DNA from: JAAZHD01 sp012510895 | GTDB lineage: Bacteria > Bacillota > Clostridia > Caldicoprobacterales > DTU083 | Direction: 5' to 3' | DNA length: 64,000 bases | Assembly (NCBI GenBank): GCA_050951465.1 | Contig: JBMNJC010000028.1 | Coordinates: 62,001-126,000, forward strand | Part shown: positions 34,151 through 42,012 of the stretch, piece after piece | Layout of the letters: each line of letters begins with the position of its first letter | Numbering within the stretch: the first letter of the stretch is position 1 | Notes under the pieces: model-generated | Seen by the model: the letters and a program-made list of their open reading frames with translations, nothing else | The model's database searches: none | Told to the model about the DNA's origin: nothing | Made by a program: the position numbers and the translations under genes

Positions 34151-36877
34151 ATGAGATACAGAGAAAGTATTGATCCGTTCCATTATAAACAGCCGCCGCT
34201 TGAATTCCTGGATGATTTGACCCGGCCGCTGCATACCAAGACACCTGTCGGCTGGAATAAACGGCCTAAAAGAGAGGATGAAGTCTGGATAAGGGGAGCC
34301 GGCTTAATAACAGAATTCCCTGATCCGGAAGGACTTCTGGATACGGCATATGAGGATTTCAGGGCATTTTTAAAGGTCAGTCTGATTGAGAATGGAACGT
34401 ATAAATTTCGTATTGTAAAAGGAGAAGAAAAGGAAGAGGAATCATATACAATTAATGTGACAGATACAGAATGCCTTATTTCATCAGGCGATACAGAAGG
34501 GATTCGCCGTGCCCTGTTTTTCATAGAAGATGAGATGCACCGTAGAGAGGGCAGTTTTTTGCCTCTTGGCATAATTCATCGAAGAGCGGTTATTCAGACA
34601 AGGATTTCACGATGCTTCTTTTCTCCCCACTATGGTTCCGAATCTGATGGTGAGCTGGCGGATGATATTGATTATTATCCCGAAAATTATCTGAATCGCC
34701 TGGCTCATGAAGGCGTTAACGGCTTATGGATACAGGAACATTTAAGAAAAATTCTATCCTCCGATATTATCCCTGAATATGGGAATGAAAGCGCTGAGAG
34801 AATCAGAAGACTGAATCGGGTTATAGATCGTTGTAAGCGATATGGTATTAAAATTTATTTGGAAGGTGTTGAACCGGCTTCAACCTATAACAACCCTGCG
34901 CTTCTTAACCACCCGGATGTACTGGGACAGCCTTTTGGCGATTATTATGCCTTTTGCATTTCCACACCAAAGGGTCAATCATATATTAAAGAAAGTATTA
35001 CAAAACTCTTCACTCTGATACCGGATTTGGCAGGTCTGATTACCATATCTGTAGGAGAAAGCGTGGCCAGCTGTGCCGGGGCTGAAGTCGGGGAATGGTC
35101 ATGTCCCAATTGTCAGGCTTTGGGGCTTTCCAGAGCGGAGGCATTAGCCAAATGTGAAAAACTTATGGCAGAGGCTTTACGCGAAGTAAAACCTGATGCA
35201 GAGCTGATAAGCTGGACATATGCTTTGCGCAGCTGGGATGAAAAAGATGTCAGCGAATATTACCAAATCCGTACTTCTGAAGCTGTAACCATGCAGAATT
35301 TTGAGGATTTAGGTGAAGTTATTCAGCTTGGGAAGCCAAGGGTCGCCAGCGACTACTGGCTGGCATATGCAGGTCCGGGCAAAATTTTCAAGGAAGCCGC
35401 AGAAGTCGGTAAGCAACGGAATATGACAGTATATGCAAAAATTCAGGTATGCAATTCCCATGAAGTTGCCACGGTACCCTATATACCGGTACCCGGAATT
35501 TTATATGACAAGTACAAGTATATGCACGAATATAATGTACGCGGCGTTTTATACTGCTGGTATTTTGGCAGCTATCCCTCGTTAATGAATAAAGCAGCCG
35601 GCGAGCTTGCCTTTGCCCCCTTTTACAGATCAAAACAGGAATTTCTTAAGCACCTGGCAGCAATCTACTGGGGCCGGGAGGCAGAAAAAGCAGTAGAGGC
35701 ATGGAATCTTTTTGAGGCGGGATATACCAATTATCCGATAAACATGGCCTTTGAGTGGTTTGGGCCTATGGCCGACGGACCTGTATGGCCTCTTCACTTA
35801 AAGCCTGTAGATTTGCCGGTTTCAAGCACCTGGAAAACTATTGATATGGTGGGATGTGACCGATTGGGAGAATTTATGCTCATGGGGCATACCCACGAGG
35901 AAGCTCTGGCACTTTGTGAAAAAATGAGTAATTTGTGGGAAAAAGGCACCCAATTGCTGGATAAAATATCATCTGATGACAGTTATGAGAAAAAAGAACA
36001 GCAAAGCGTGGCAAAAGCCTTAGCCTGCCTGTTTGAAAGCGGTACTAATATACTAAAATTTTATCTGCTGAGAAATCAGCTTGGTTTTATGGAAAAAGAT
36101 GCATATATGCTGCTGGAGCAGATGAGTGAAATTGTCAGACGGGAAAAAGAGATTAGCGCAACACTATCTGATCTCTGTGAAAAGGATAAGCGCCTGGGAT
36201 ACCATGCAGAAGCAAATGGGTTTAAGTTTTTTCCTGAAAAATTAAAATGGCGGATAGGATTGTTAGATGAGCTTTTAGGGACAGAGTTTCAGGAAGTGAA
36301 AAGAAGAGTGAATGAGGGGAAATTTCCGCTGGAGTTTTATTGGGGACTTGCTGAAGGCAGCAGGAGGTATCCTGTTACGGAAAGTGACATCAATGCTGCT
36401 TCCTGGGATATGTTTATGTTTCAGGACGGAAGAGCCGATGAAAATACAAGGATCAGAATAGCGGAAATACCGGAACAGTTTATTATACAGATAGCAATGA
36501 GAGGTCAATCTGATGATTTAATACTTAAGCCGGAGTTCCGCATGTTCCATCCCTATGTACCTCTAAAGTTGCAGGCAGACGGGAATATTGCCTTTATGGG
36601 TGCGAGGTCTTACTCCTTATTTGGAGAGGAAAAAAAGAAAGAGTTCATGAAATGGAATTGCAAAAGGATAAGAGAGAAAGATGAATATATATGGACTATT
36701 TCGTTGAATAAAAAGGATTTTAATTTAGAAAAAGGGTATCCTTTCCGCCTTGCTGTCAGCCGCATGGGGGAAACGGAAAGCATGTGGGAAAAGGGTGATC
36801 GCTACTACACAAGACTGATTTTTGAGCATTACAGCCCTGACTCCTTTGTTTTTATAATCCCCATGGGGAGAGAATAA
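34151..36877 (+). CDS. Large glycoside-hydrolase-like protein of unknown specificity
   Basis: 908 aa, cytoplasmic (no signal peptide). Residues ~110-145 (LISSGDTEGIRRALFFIEDEM) resemble the accessory N-terminal domain seen before GH20/GH67-type catalytic barrels. Next comes a TIM-barrel-like part with repeating strand/loop features (GVNGLWIQEHL, GIKIYLEG, LAGLITISVGE, ISWTYALRSW, VRGVLYCWYFGSYPS), then a long helical part and a C-terminal beta-rich region. The candidate acid residues in SVGES and EPAS cannot be assigned. A -10-like TATAAT at 34103-34108 precedes ATG 34151 (GTGGGGGTATTTT). No exact family recognised; a carbohydrate-active role is inferred. Confidence 0.65.
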   Translation: MRYRESIDPFHYKQPPLEFLDDLTRPLHTKTPVGWNKRPKREDEVWIRGAGLITEFPDPEGLLDTAYEDFRAFLKVSLIENGTYKFRIVKGEEKEEESYTINVTDTECLISSGDTEGIRRALFFIEDEMHRREGSFLPLGIIHRRAVIQTRISRCFFSPHYGSESDGELADDIDYYPENYLNRLAHEGVNGLWIQEHLRKILSSDIIPEYGNESAERIRRLNRVIDRCKRYGIKIYLEGVEPASTYNNPALLNHPDVLGQPFGDYYAFCISTPKGQSYIKESITKLFTLIPDLAGLITISVGESVASCAGAEVGEWSCPNCQALGLSRAEALAKCEKLMAEALREVKPDAELISWTYALRSWDEKDVSEYYQIRTSEAVTMQNFEDLGEVIQLGKPRVASDYWLAYAGPGKIFKEAAEVGKQRNMTVYAKIQVCNSHEVATVPYIPVPGILYDKYKYMHEYNVRGVLYCWYFGSYPSLMNKAAGELAFAPFYRSKQEFLKHLAAIYWGREAEKAVEAWNLFEAGYTNYPINMAFEWFGPMADGPVWPLHLKPVDLPVSSTWKTIDMVGCDRLGEFMLMGHTHEEALALCEKMSNLWEKGTQLLDKISSDDSYEKKEQQSVAKALACLFESGTNILKFYLLRNQLGFMEKDAYMLLEQMSEIVRREKEISATLSDLCEKDKRLGYHAEANGFKFFPEKLKWRIGLLDELLGTEFQEVKRRVNEGKFPLEFYWGLAEGSRRYPVTESDINAASWDMFMFQDGRADENTRIRIAEIPEQFIIQIAMRGQSDDLILKPEFRMFHPYVPLKLQADGNIAFMGARSYSLFGEEKKKEFMKWNCKRIREKDEYIWTISLNKKDFNLEKGYPFRLAVSRMGETESMWEKGDRYYTRLIFEHYSPDSFVFIIPMGRE

Positions 36878-36893
36878 TTTGTAAATTATGTTT

Positions 36894-36929
36894 ATGGTGT
36901 TCCGTAATATCTGGAACACCATTTTTTTG
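36894..36929 (+). terminator. Rho-independent terminator after the GH-like gene
   Basis: ATGGTGTTCC / GGAACACCAT perfect stem, 9-base loop, then seven T. Confidence 0.9.
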
Positions 36930-36932
36930 ATT

Positions 36933-36953
36933 AAATGATAATGTTTATCATTT
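36933..36953. promoter_or_regulatory. Fur-type operator upstream of superoxide dismutase
   Basis: Perfect palindrome AAATGATAA-TGT-TTATCATTT. It contains TGATAAT-G-TTTATCA, one base off the Bacillus-type 7-1-7 Fur box (TGATAATnATTATCA). It lies 60 bases before the sod start, where it could bind Fur, PerR, Mur or Zur. Confidence 0.65.
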
Positions 36954-37013
36954 AGGAAACAGGGTATATATATTTAAGAACAAATACAGCTATAAAACAA
37001 AGGAGAGAAGAAT

Positions 37014-37631
37014 ATGGCATATACATTACCTGAACTGGGATATTCATATGACGCTTTAGAGCCTCACATAGATAAAAAGACAATGGAAATTCACCATACA
37101 AAGCATCATCAAGCTTACATCGACAATCTGAATAAGGCTCTTGAAGGATATGATAAGTATAAGGATATGGACATATGGCAGCTTATTGAAAACCTTAACA
37201 TCCTTCCGGACGAAATCAAGACTGTTGCAAGAAATAATGGAGGCGGGCATCTGAACCACACTCTGTTCTGGAGGATAATGTCGCCAAACGGCGGTGGAGA
37301 ACCGACAGGAAATCTTGCAAAAAAAATTGAGAAAGATTTTGGCGGGTTCAGTAATTTTAAGGAAGAGTTTAAAAAGGCTGCCTTGGGCAGATTTGGGAGC
37401 GGATGGGCTTGGCTTGTAATAGATAAAGACGGAAGGCTTGAGATTATGTCCACAAGCAACCAGGACAATCCAATATCAGAAGGGAAAAAACCTCTGCTCG
37501 GAATAGATGTATGGGAACATGCATATTACCTGAAGTATCAGAACAAAAGAGCGGATTACGTTGATGCCTGGTTTAATGTGGTTGATTGGAATCAGGCAGA
37601 AATGGAATATAATAATTACAGCGGTAAGTAA
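37014..37631 (+). CDS. sod: Superoxide dismutase, Fe/Mn type
   Basis: 205 aa, no signal peptide, dismutes superoxide in the cytoplasm. Metal ligands of the family are visible: His27 in MEIHHTKHH, the His in NHTLFW, and Asp and His in DVWEHAYY. Length is typical (~200 aa). ATG 37014 follows AAAGGAGAG. A Fur-type palindrome upstream implies iron or metal/peroxide control. The Mn/Fe preference cannot be settled from these motifs. Confidence 0.96.
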   Translation: MAYTLPELGYSYDALEPHIDKKTMEIHHTKHHQAYIDNLNKALEGYDKYKDMDIWQLIENLNILPDEIKTVARNNGGGHLNHTLFWRIMSPNGGGEPTGNLAKKIEKDFGGFSNFKEEFKKAALGRFGSGWAWLVIDKDGRLEIMSTSNQDNPISEGKKPLLGIDVWEHAYYLKYQNKRADYVDAWFNVVDWNQAEMEYNNYSGK

Positions 37632-37646
37632 ACAGCAAATAAACAA

Positions 37647-37687
37647 GCCAACCGGCTTAAAGAAAGCCGGTTGGCCTTCTTTTTTTA
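37647..37687 (+). terminator. Rho-independent terminator after sod
   Basis: GCCAACCGGCTT / AAGCCGGTTGGC 12-base stem, then a T run. Confidence 0.93.
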
Positions 37688-37796
37688 AAATGTCTTCAAA
37701 AAGCATTTATTATAAATAATTCCTGGAAATCATGACAAAACATGATAAAATTATTGTGTATGCAATATTTCAAATGATATCTGGGAGGTTTTTGTT

Positions 37797-39575
37797 ATGT
37801 TAAGGCGTAAGACCATAGAAGCGGACTTATGTGTTGTAGGCGGCGGAATGTCAGGGATTTGCGCTGCTATAGCAGCTGCAAGAGGAGGAAGCAAAGTTGT
37901 TCTTATGCATGAACGCCCTGTTCTGGGTGGAAATGCTTCATCAGAAATAAGAATGTGGATTTGCGGTGCAAGAGGTGAGAATGACCGGGAAACAGGTATA
38001 CTGGAAGAAATCATTTTGGAAGATCTGTATCGAAATCCAACAAAAAACTATTATATCTGGGATACTGTTCTTTATGACTTTGTATTAAGAGAGCCTAATA
38101 TAACACTTTTATTAAACTGTACCTGTATGGATGCAGAAGTTGAAGAAGGAAACTTTGAGCATGGCAGATCAATTAAGTTGAAAAAGGTTACCGGCTATCA
38201 AATGACCACCCAAACCTTTATAGATGTATATGCAAAATACTTTTCCGACTGCTCAGGCGACAGCATATTGGCACCGCTGACCGGCGCAGAGTTTACATTA
38301 GGTCGTGAGAGTGCTGATGAATTTGGTGAAGACACGCATGTAAAAAAATCGGATAAAATGACTATGGGCATGAGCTGCTTGATTCAGGGTCGGGAAACCC
38401 ACAGACCGATAAAATTTACTCCTCCTCCTTTCAGCAAAAAACTTGATAAATCACATTTTGAACATAGATGGCCTAACATTTACAATCCTGCTGAAAACTT
38501 TTGGTATTTAGAACTTGGAGGGGACAGGGATTCCATACATGATACTGAAGAAATAGCCAGGGATTTGATTGCACTTGCCACAGGAACCTGGGATTACATA
38601 AAAAATTCCGGAGAGTATGATGCGAATAACTGGGAATTGGAGTTTTTAGGGTTCTTGCCCGGCAAAAGAGAATCAAGAAGATATATAGGGGAGTATATGA
38701 TTACACAGACGGATATATCTAATAACAGAATTTTTGATGACACAGTAGCCTATGGCGGATGGCCTTTGGATGATCATTTCCCTGCAGGTTTTTATCATAA
38801 GGGGGCTCCTAATACACATATACCTACACCGTCACCATACTGTATACCTTATAGATGTCTATATTCAAAGAATGTGGATAACCTGTTCTTCGCAGGTCGC
38901 AATATCAGCGCAACCCATTTTGCATTAAGCAGTACACGCGTAATGGCAACCTGTGCCCTTATGGGTCAGGCGGTGGGCACGGCTGCTGATGTTGCTCGCA
39001 GATACTGCCTTACCCCTCATGATGTATACTTGCAAAAGATGGAAGAGGTTCAGGATATCCTTCTGGACGCAGACTGTTTCCTGCCGAACAAGATCAGGAA
39101 GGTCTCTCCTTTGTGTAAAAAAACAGAAATAATTGGCGGAGATGCCCTGAAAAATGGTCAGGACAGACCTCATCGAATCTACAAAACCACAGAATGCGGT
39201 GTGAAGGTTAAAAACGGCACTGCTTTAGAGTATGCCTTTGAAAGCGAAGAGGAAGTAAATGCAGTTCATATTGTATTTGACAGCGATCTTGAGCGGACTA
39301 CTCTGCCGGGTACCCGTGTTGAACAAACCCGCAATACGAGATCCAATATACGTTTGGACAGCCCGCAAATGCATATGCCCCAAACCCTGTGCAGGGATTT
39401 TAAATTAGAGTTTATTAAAAACGGCAATGTTCAGTCCACACTGGAGGTTAAGGATAATCGTAAGAGGAGCTACCATATTGAAGTTAATGAGAAAATAAGC
39501 GGAATAAGACTTATCCCTGAATCCAATTGGGGTAATTCAGATGAAACAGCAGTCTTTTCATTTGATTTCAAGTAA
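37797..39575 (+). CDS. FAD-dependent oxidoreductase with C-terminal beta domain
   Basis: 592 aa. N-terminal dinucleotide fold VVGGGMSGICAAIAAARGG (FAD pyrophosphate) and conserved GNASSEIRMWICGA, DCSGDS and GRNISATHFA (second FAD contacts) identify the FAD_oxidored (PF12831) family, often in polysaccharide or sugar utilisation loci. The C-terminal ~150 residues (VNAVHIVFDSDLERTT...IRLIPESNWG) form a beta-sandwich-like domain. ATG 37797 follows TGGGAGGTTT. A 6-base inverted repeat ATCATG/CATGAT (37729-37746) lies in its promoter region. The electron acceptor and substrate are unknown. Confidence 0.88.
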   Translation: MLRRKTIEADLCVVGGGMSGICAAIAAARGGSKVVLMHERPVLGGNASSEIRMWICGARGENDRETGILEEIILEDLYRNPTKNYYIWDTVLYDFVLREPNITLLLNCTCMDAEVEEGNFEHGRSIKLKKVTGYQMTTQTFIDVYAKYFSDCSGDSILAPLTGAEFTLGRESADEFGEDTHVKKSDKMTMGMSCLIQGRETHRPIKFTPPPFSKKLDKSHFEHRWPNIYNPAENFWYLELGGDRDSIHDTEEIARDLIALATGTWDYIKNSGEYDANNWELEFLGFLPGKRESRRYIGEYMITQTDISNNRIFDDTVAYGGWPLDDHFPAGFYHKGAPNTHIPTPSPYCIPYRCLYSKNVDNLFFAGRNISATHFALSSTRVMATCALMGQAVGTAADVARRYCLTPHDVYLQKMEEVQDILLDADCFLPNKIRKVSPLCKKTEIIGGDALKNGQDRPHRIYKTTECGVKVKNGTALEYAFESEEEVNAVHIVFDSDLERTTLPGTRVEQTRNTRSNIRLDSPQMHMPQTLCRDFKLEFIKNGNVQSTLEVKDNRKRSYHIEVNEKISGIRLIPESNWGNSDETAVFSFDFK

Positions 39576-39618
39576 TAGACGGCATAAACAGAAAATTATA
39601 ACGCTTAAGTGCAAAATA

Positions 39619-39647
39619 TTGACAAGCTATATAGCCTTTGATATATT
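39619..39647 (+). promoter_or_regulatory. Sigma-A promoter of the purine operon leader
   Basis: Consensus TTGACA (39619-39624), 17-base spacer, TATATT (39642-39647), 20 bases upstream of the riboswitch. Confidence 0.85.
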
Positions 39648-39668
39648 GAAAATGAAGTAAATAAAGAA

Positions 39669-39737
39669 TACTCATATAATCCTGATAATTGGTTCGGGGG
39701 TCTCTACCGGGCGGCCGTAACTGCCCGACTATGAGTG
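39669..39737 (+). ncRNA. Guanine-class purine riboswitch upstream of purE
   Basis: P1 ACTCATA/TATGAGT, P2 and P3 hairpins with kissing loops (TGG in L2, CCG in L3) and J2/3 core TCTCTACC. The J3/1 segment reads GACTAT, i.e. C at the position (C74) that pairs with guanine; adenine switches have U there. Downstream, a hairpin AAGCGCATG / CATGCGCTT (39802-39810, 39831-39839) is the candidate terminator before purE. Excess guanine should reduce transcription of the pur operon. Confidence 0.95.
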
Positions 39738-39858
39738 AATTTTGTCGTGTGCTGGTCTTTTTTATCCGGCCAGTGATTTCCTGTTGTTTTTACTGGGAAG
39801 AAAGCGCATGGTTCACTATTTGAGGGTAATCATGCGCTTGTTTATTGGAGGTGGTATT

Positions 39859-40365
39859 ATGTCCCAAAAACTGAAGGCTGCTGTTGTTATGGGAAGCGAT
39901 TCAGATTATCCAATACTAAAAAAATCTATTCAAATGCTGAAAAAATTCGGTATTGAAACATCAGTCCATGTTATATCCGCACATCGAACACCTTACCGGG
40001 CAGAAGAATTTGCAAGGAATGCTGAAGCAGAGGGGATAGGCGTTATAATAGCAGCTGCAGGAAAGGCAGCCCATTTGGCCGGCGTCCTGGCTGCATATAC
40101 GACATTGCCGGTTATAGGACTCCCTATCAAATCTTCAACCATGGATGGTTTGGATTCATTATTATCTATGGTTCAGATGCCCAAGGGAATTCCGGTGGCA
40201 ACTGTAGCCATTGACGGAGCTGAAAATGCCGCATTGCTGGCTGTTCAGATTCTTTCTCTGGCTATGCCTGAACTAAAAACTTTATTAAAAGAACATAAAG
40301 CAGAAATGGTCCGTGAAGTTATTGAAAAAGATCAAGCCATAAAAGAAGATGCAGATAAGTTATAA
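39859..40365 (+). CDS. purE: N5-carboxyaminoimidazole ribonucleotide mutase (class I PurE)
   Basis: 168 aa. Catalyses the N5-CAIR to CAIR step of de novo purine synthesis. Start ATG 39859 after GGAGGTGG; upstream in-frame codons belong to the leader. Class I signature: VMGSDSDYP, ISAHRTPY (catalytic His), AAAGKAAHLAGV and GLPIKSS. The Lys where class I usually has Gly-Gly or Ala-Ala (AAAGKAAHL) is a small oddity of this enzyme. An insertion sequence on the opposite strand begins 12 bases after the stop codon, splitting purE from purF. Confidence 0.96.
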   Translation: MSQKLKAAVVMGSDSDYPILKKSIQMLKKFGIETSVHVISAHRTPYRAEEFARNAEAEGIGVIIAAAGKAAHLAGVLAAYTTLPVIGLPIKSSTMDGLDSLLSMVQMPKGIPVATVAIDGAENAALLAVQILSLAMPELKTLLKEHKAEMVREVIEKDQAIKEDADKL

Positions 40366-40376
40366 CTATTGTGGTG

Positions 40377-41910
40377 ATGAACCTTGAAAAATGAATATAA
40401 TCACGCAACCAACTGCAATCGATCTTTAAGATAGAAAGGCAGAGCATTGATTAATTGTTCAATGAGTTGCTGCGCTTGAATATCTGTCAGGACCGGAGCT
40501 TGTCTGAGAATGTCAATCATGGTGTCGATCAGCAGTTTAACTGCTTTCACATATTCGATATCTTTGACTTCGTCACAGAATCTAAAAAATATTTCACCCC
40601 ATGTTCTCTCGTCATGTTCAAGGCGCACCGATTCAGCAATCATCATGTAGCGTAGAAACACAATAGATGTGGTGGCAATCTGTGCTTCATAGGAGCGACT
40701 CTGAGATTCTTTGCCAAGTGCCAGATAAGACTTGCACATTTTGAAGAAAACTTCAATATCCCATCGTTTCCCATATATGCGTACTGCTTCTTCGTTACTG
40801 ATTTCCATGTCGGTACAAAGTATTGCCAGCCAAGCATCATCCTTGCGGTTAGTGTTTCTGACAAAGATAAGTTTTGCATTTATCCATTGATTGCTTGGAC
40901 TATCCTTTTTAGCTCTAACGCTGACTCTGGCTGAGCCAATCACTGGATTGGAGGGATCTTTACACTTTTCTATCTGGCTGTAAATATCTCTGATATGACG
41001 CCATTTACCATTGAATCGATAATGGATTTTCTCAGTAATTCGCACCATGCCGATAACTTCTCGATTCATCGCCTTAATCGCTGATACTGTCTTGGGCATT
41101 GTAAACCAACTATCAAATAGAACATAGCGTGCCGGTATCTTCCTTGCTTCTCTCAGAAGATCCAAGACTACATCTGTTGTGTTAGATTGAGCCTGCAACC
41201 GACGTTTATGAGCCTGAGATCTCTTGTCACAATCCCTGGCGGGATAAAGCACATTTGCCTTCTTGGACGAACTTAGTAGACGAAAATTGACAGGAACAAA
41301 TGAACTACCGTCAGTCCAGCCAATCGTTAGCATTCTGTAACCTTTCTGATACTTATGGCTTGTATGGTCAAAAACACGGCTCAGCAGTTCAACTTTCTTG
41401 CTGCGATTCTTACTAAAAAGAGAATCGTCAATAACCAATGCCGTAGCTCGTTTCTCGCTAGTAAGAGTATTGAAAAATGAGACTAGCTTAGTTGAAACAG
41501 CAAGTAAAAACTTCTCCCAATGAAATGCCTGATGATTGAGAAAACGATAGACAGTGTTTTTAGCAAAAGGGATTGAAGCATCCGTCTGCAGTGTTCGCCA
41601 CAAATTCTTATGGTTAAAAACTAGACTGAATAATGTTTTTAGCAAAAGCATGCAACTGAATCCCTTGGTTTTATAAAACCCACATCTTTTCAGTAATTTT
41701 GAACTGATATAGCGTTTAAAGAAAAGATTAATCTGTGTGTTTAAAACCTGTTCATTATAATCTGAATCTGATATAATATTAGACATAGGAAACCTCCAAA
41801 GTGTTGGTATGACTGTTTTTGTGATGATTCAATTATACCATAACTGCGGCGGTTTTCCTTTCATAATTATTTCTAAGCGTGATTTTTTATATTCATTTTT
41901 CAAGGTTCAT
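40377..41910 (-). mobile_element. IS4-family insertion sequence between purE and purF
   Basis: 1534 bases bounded by perfect 24-base terminal inverted repeats: ATGAACCTTGAAAAATGAAT... (40377-40400) and its complement (41887-41910). One transposase gene fills it on the minus strand. Flanks (GTGGTG before, ATTGCTTTTT after) do not show a clear target-site duplication, so the flanking DNA may have been deleted or diverged since insertion. The perfect ends suggest a fairly recent arrival. Confidence 0.92.
40401..41786 (-). CDS. IS4-like transposase (DDE family)
   Basis: 461 aa. DDE catalytic residues: first Asp in VIDDSLFSKN, second in LFDSWFTMP, and the Glu in the Y-x3-W-x-IE-x2-FK motif KRWDIEVFFKMCK (YREKT-like). 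This matches IS4-family transposases such as ISPna2-like elements. ATG 41786 (revised strand start) follows TTTGGAGG. Base composition is similar to its neighbours, and the reading frame is intact, so the element is potentially active. Insertion is antisense to the pur operon and could weaken readthrough from the purE promoter to purF. Confidence 0.93.
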   Translation of the reverse strand: MSNIISDSDYNEQVLNTQINLFFKRYISSKLLKRCGFYKTKGFSCMLLLKTLFSLVFNHKNLWRTLQTDASIPFAKNTVYRFLNHQAFHWEKFLLAVSTKLVSFFNTLTSEKRATALVIDDSLFSKNRSKKVELLSRVFDHTSHKYQKGYRMLTIGWTDGSSFVPVNFRLLSSSKKANVLYPARDCDKRSQAHKRRLQAQSNTTDVVLDLLREARKIPARYVLFDSWFTMPKTVSAIKAMNREVIGMVRITEKIHYRFNGKWRHIRDIYSQIEKCKDPSNPVIGSARVSVRAKKDSPSNQWINAKLIFVRNTNRKDDAWLAILCTDMEISNEEAVRIYGKRWDIEVFFKMCKSYLALGKESQSRSYEAQIATTSIVFLRYMMIAESVRLEHDERTWGEIFFRFCDEVKDIEYVKAVKLLIDTMIDILRQAPVLTDIQAQQLIEQLINALPFYLKDRLQLVA

Positions 41911-42012
41911 ATTGCTTTTTCCAAGTGGGAAAGTTGAGTTATTATTTTGAATTTACCTGGGCAGGGTCGGTCCTGGTCATGGAACCCGTGGAAAATATGG
42001 AGGGACGCATAA

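Noticed and set aside
40371..41916. Target-site duplication around the IS
   Set aside because: Left flank GTGGTG and right flank ATTGCT do not match; shared ATTG a few bases inside is too short to count.
41911..42012. A hidden upstream exon or frame holding the PurF nucleophile Cys
   Set aside because: Translated in all three frames back to the IS end: TAA directly before ATG in frame, and no Cys-Gly-x-Phe pattern in the other two.
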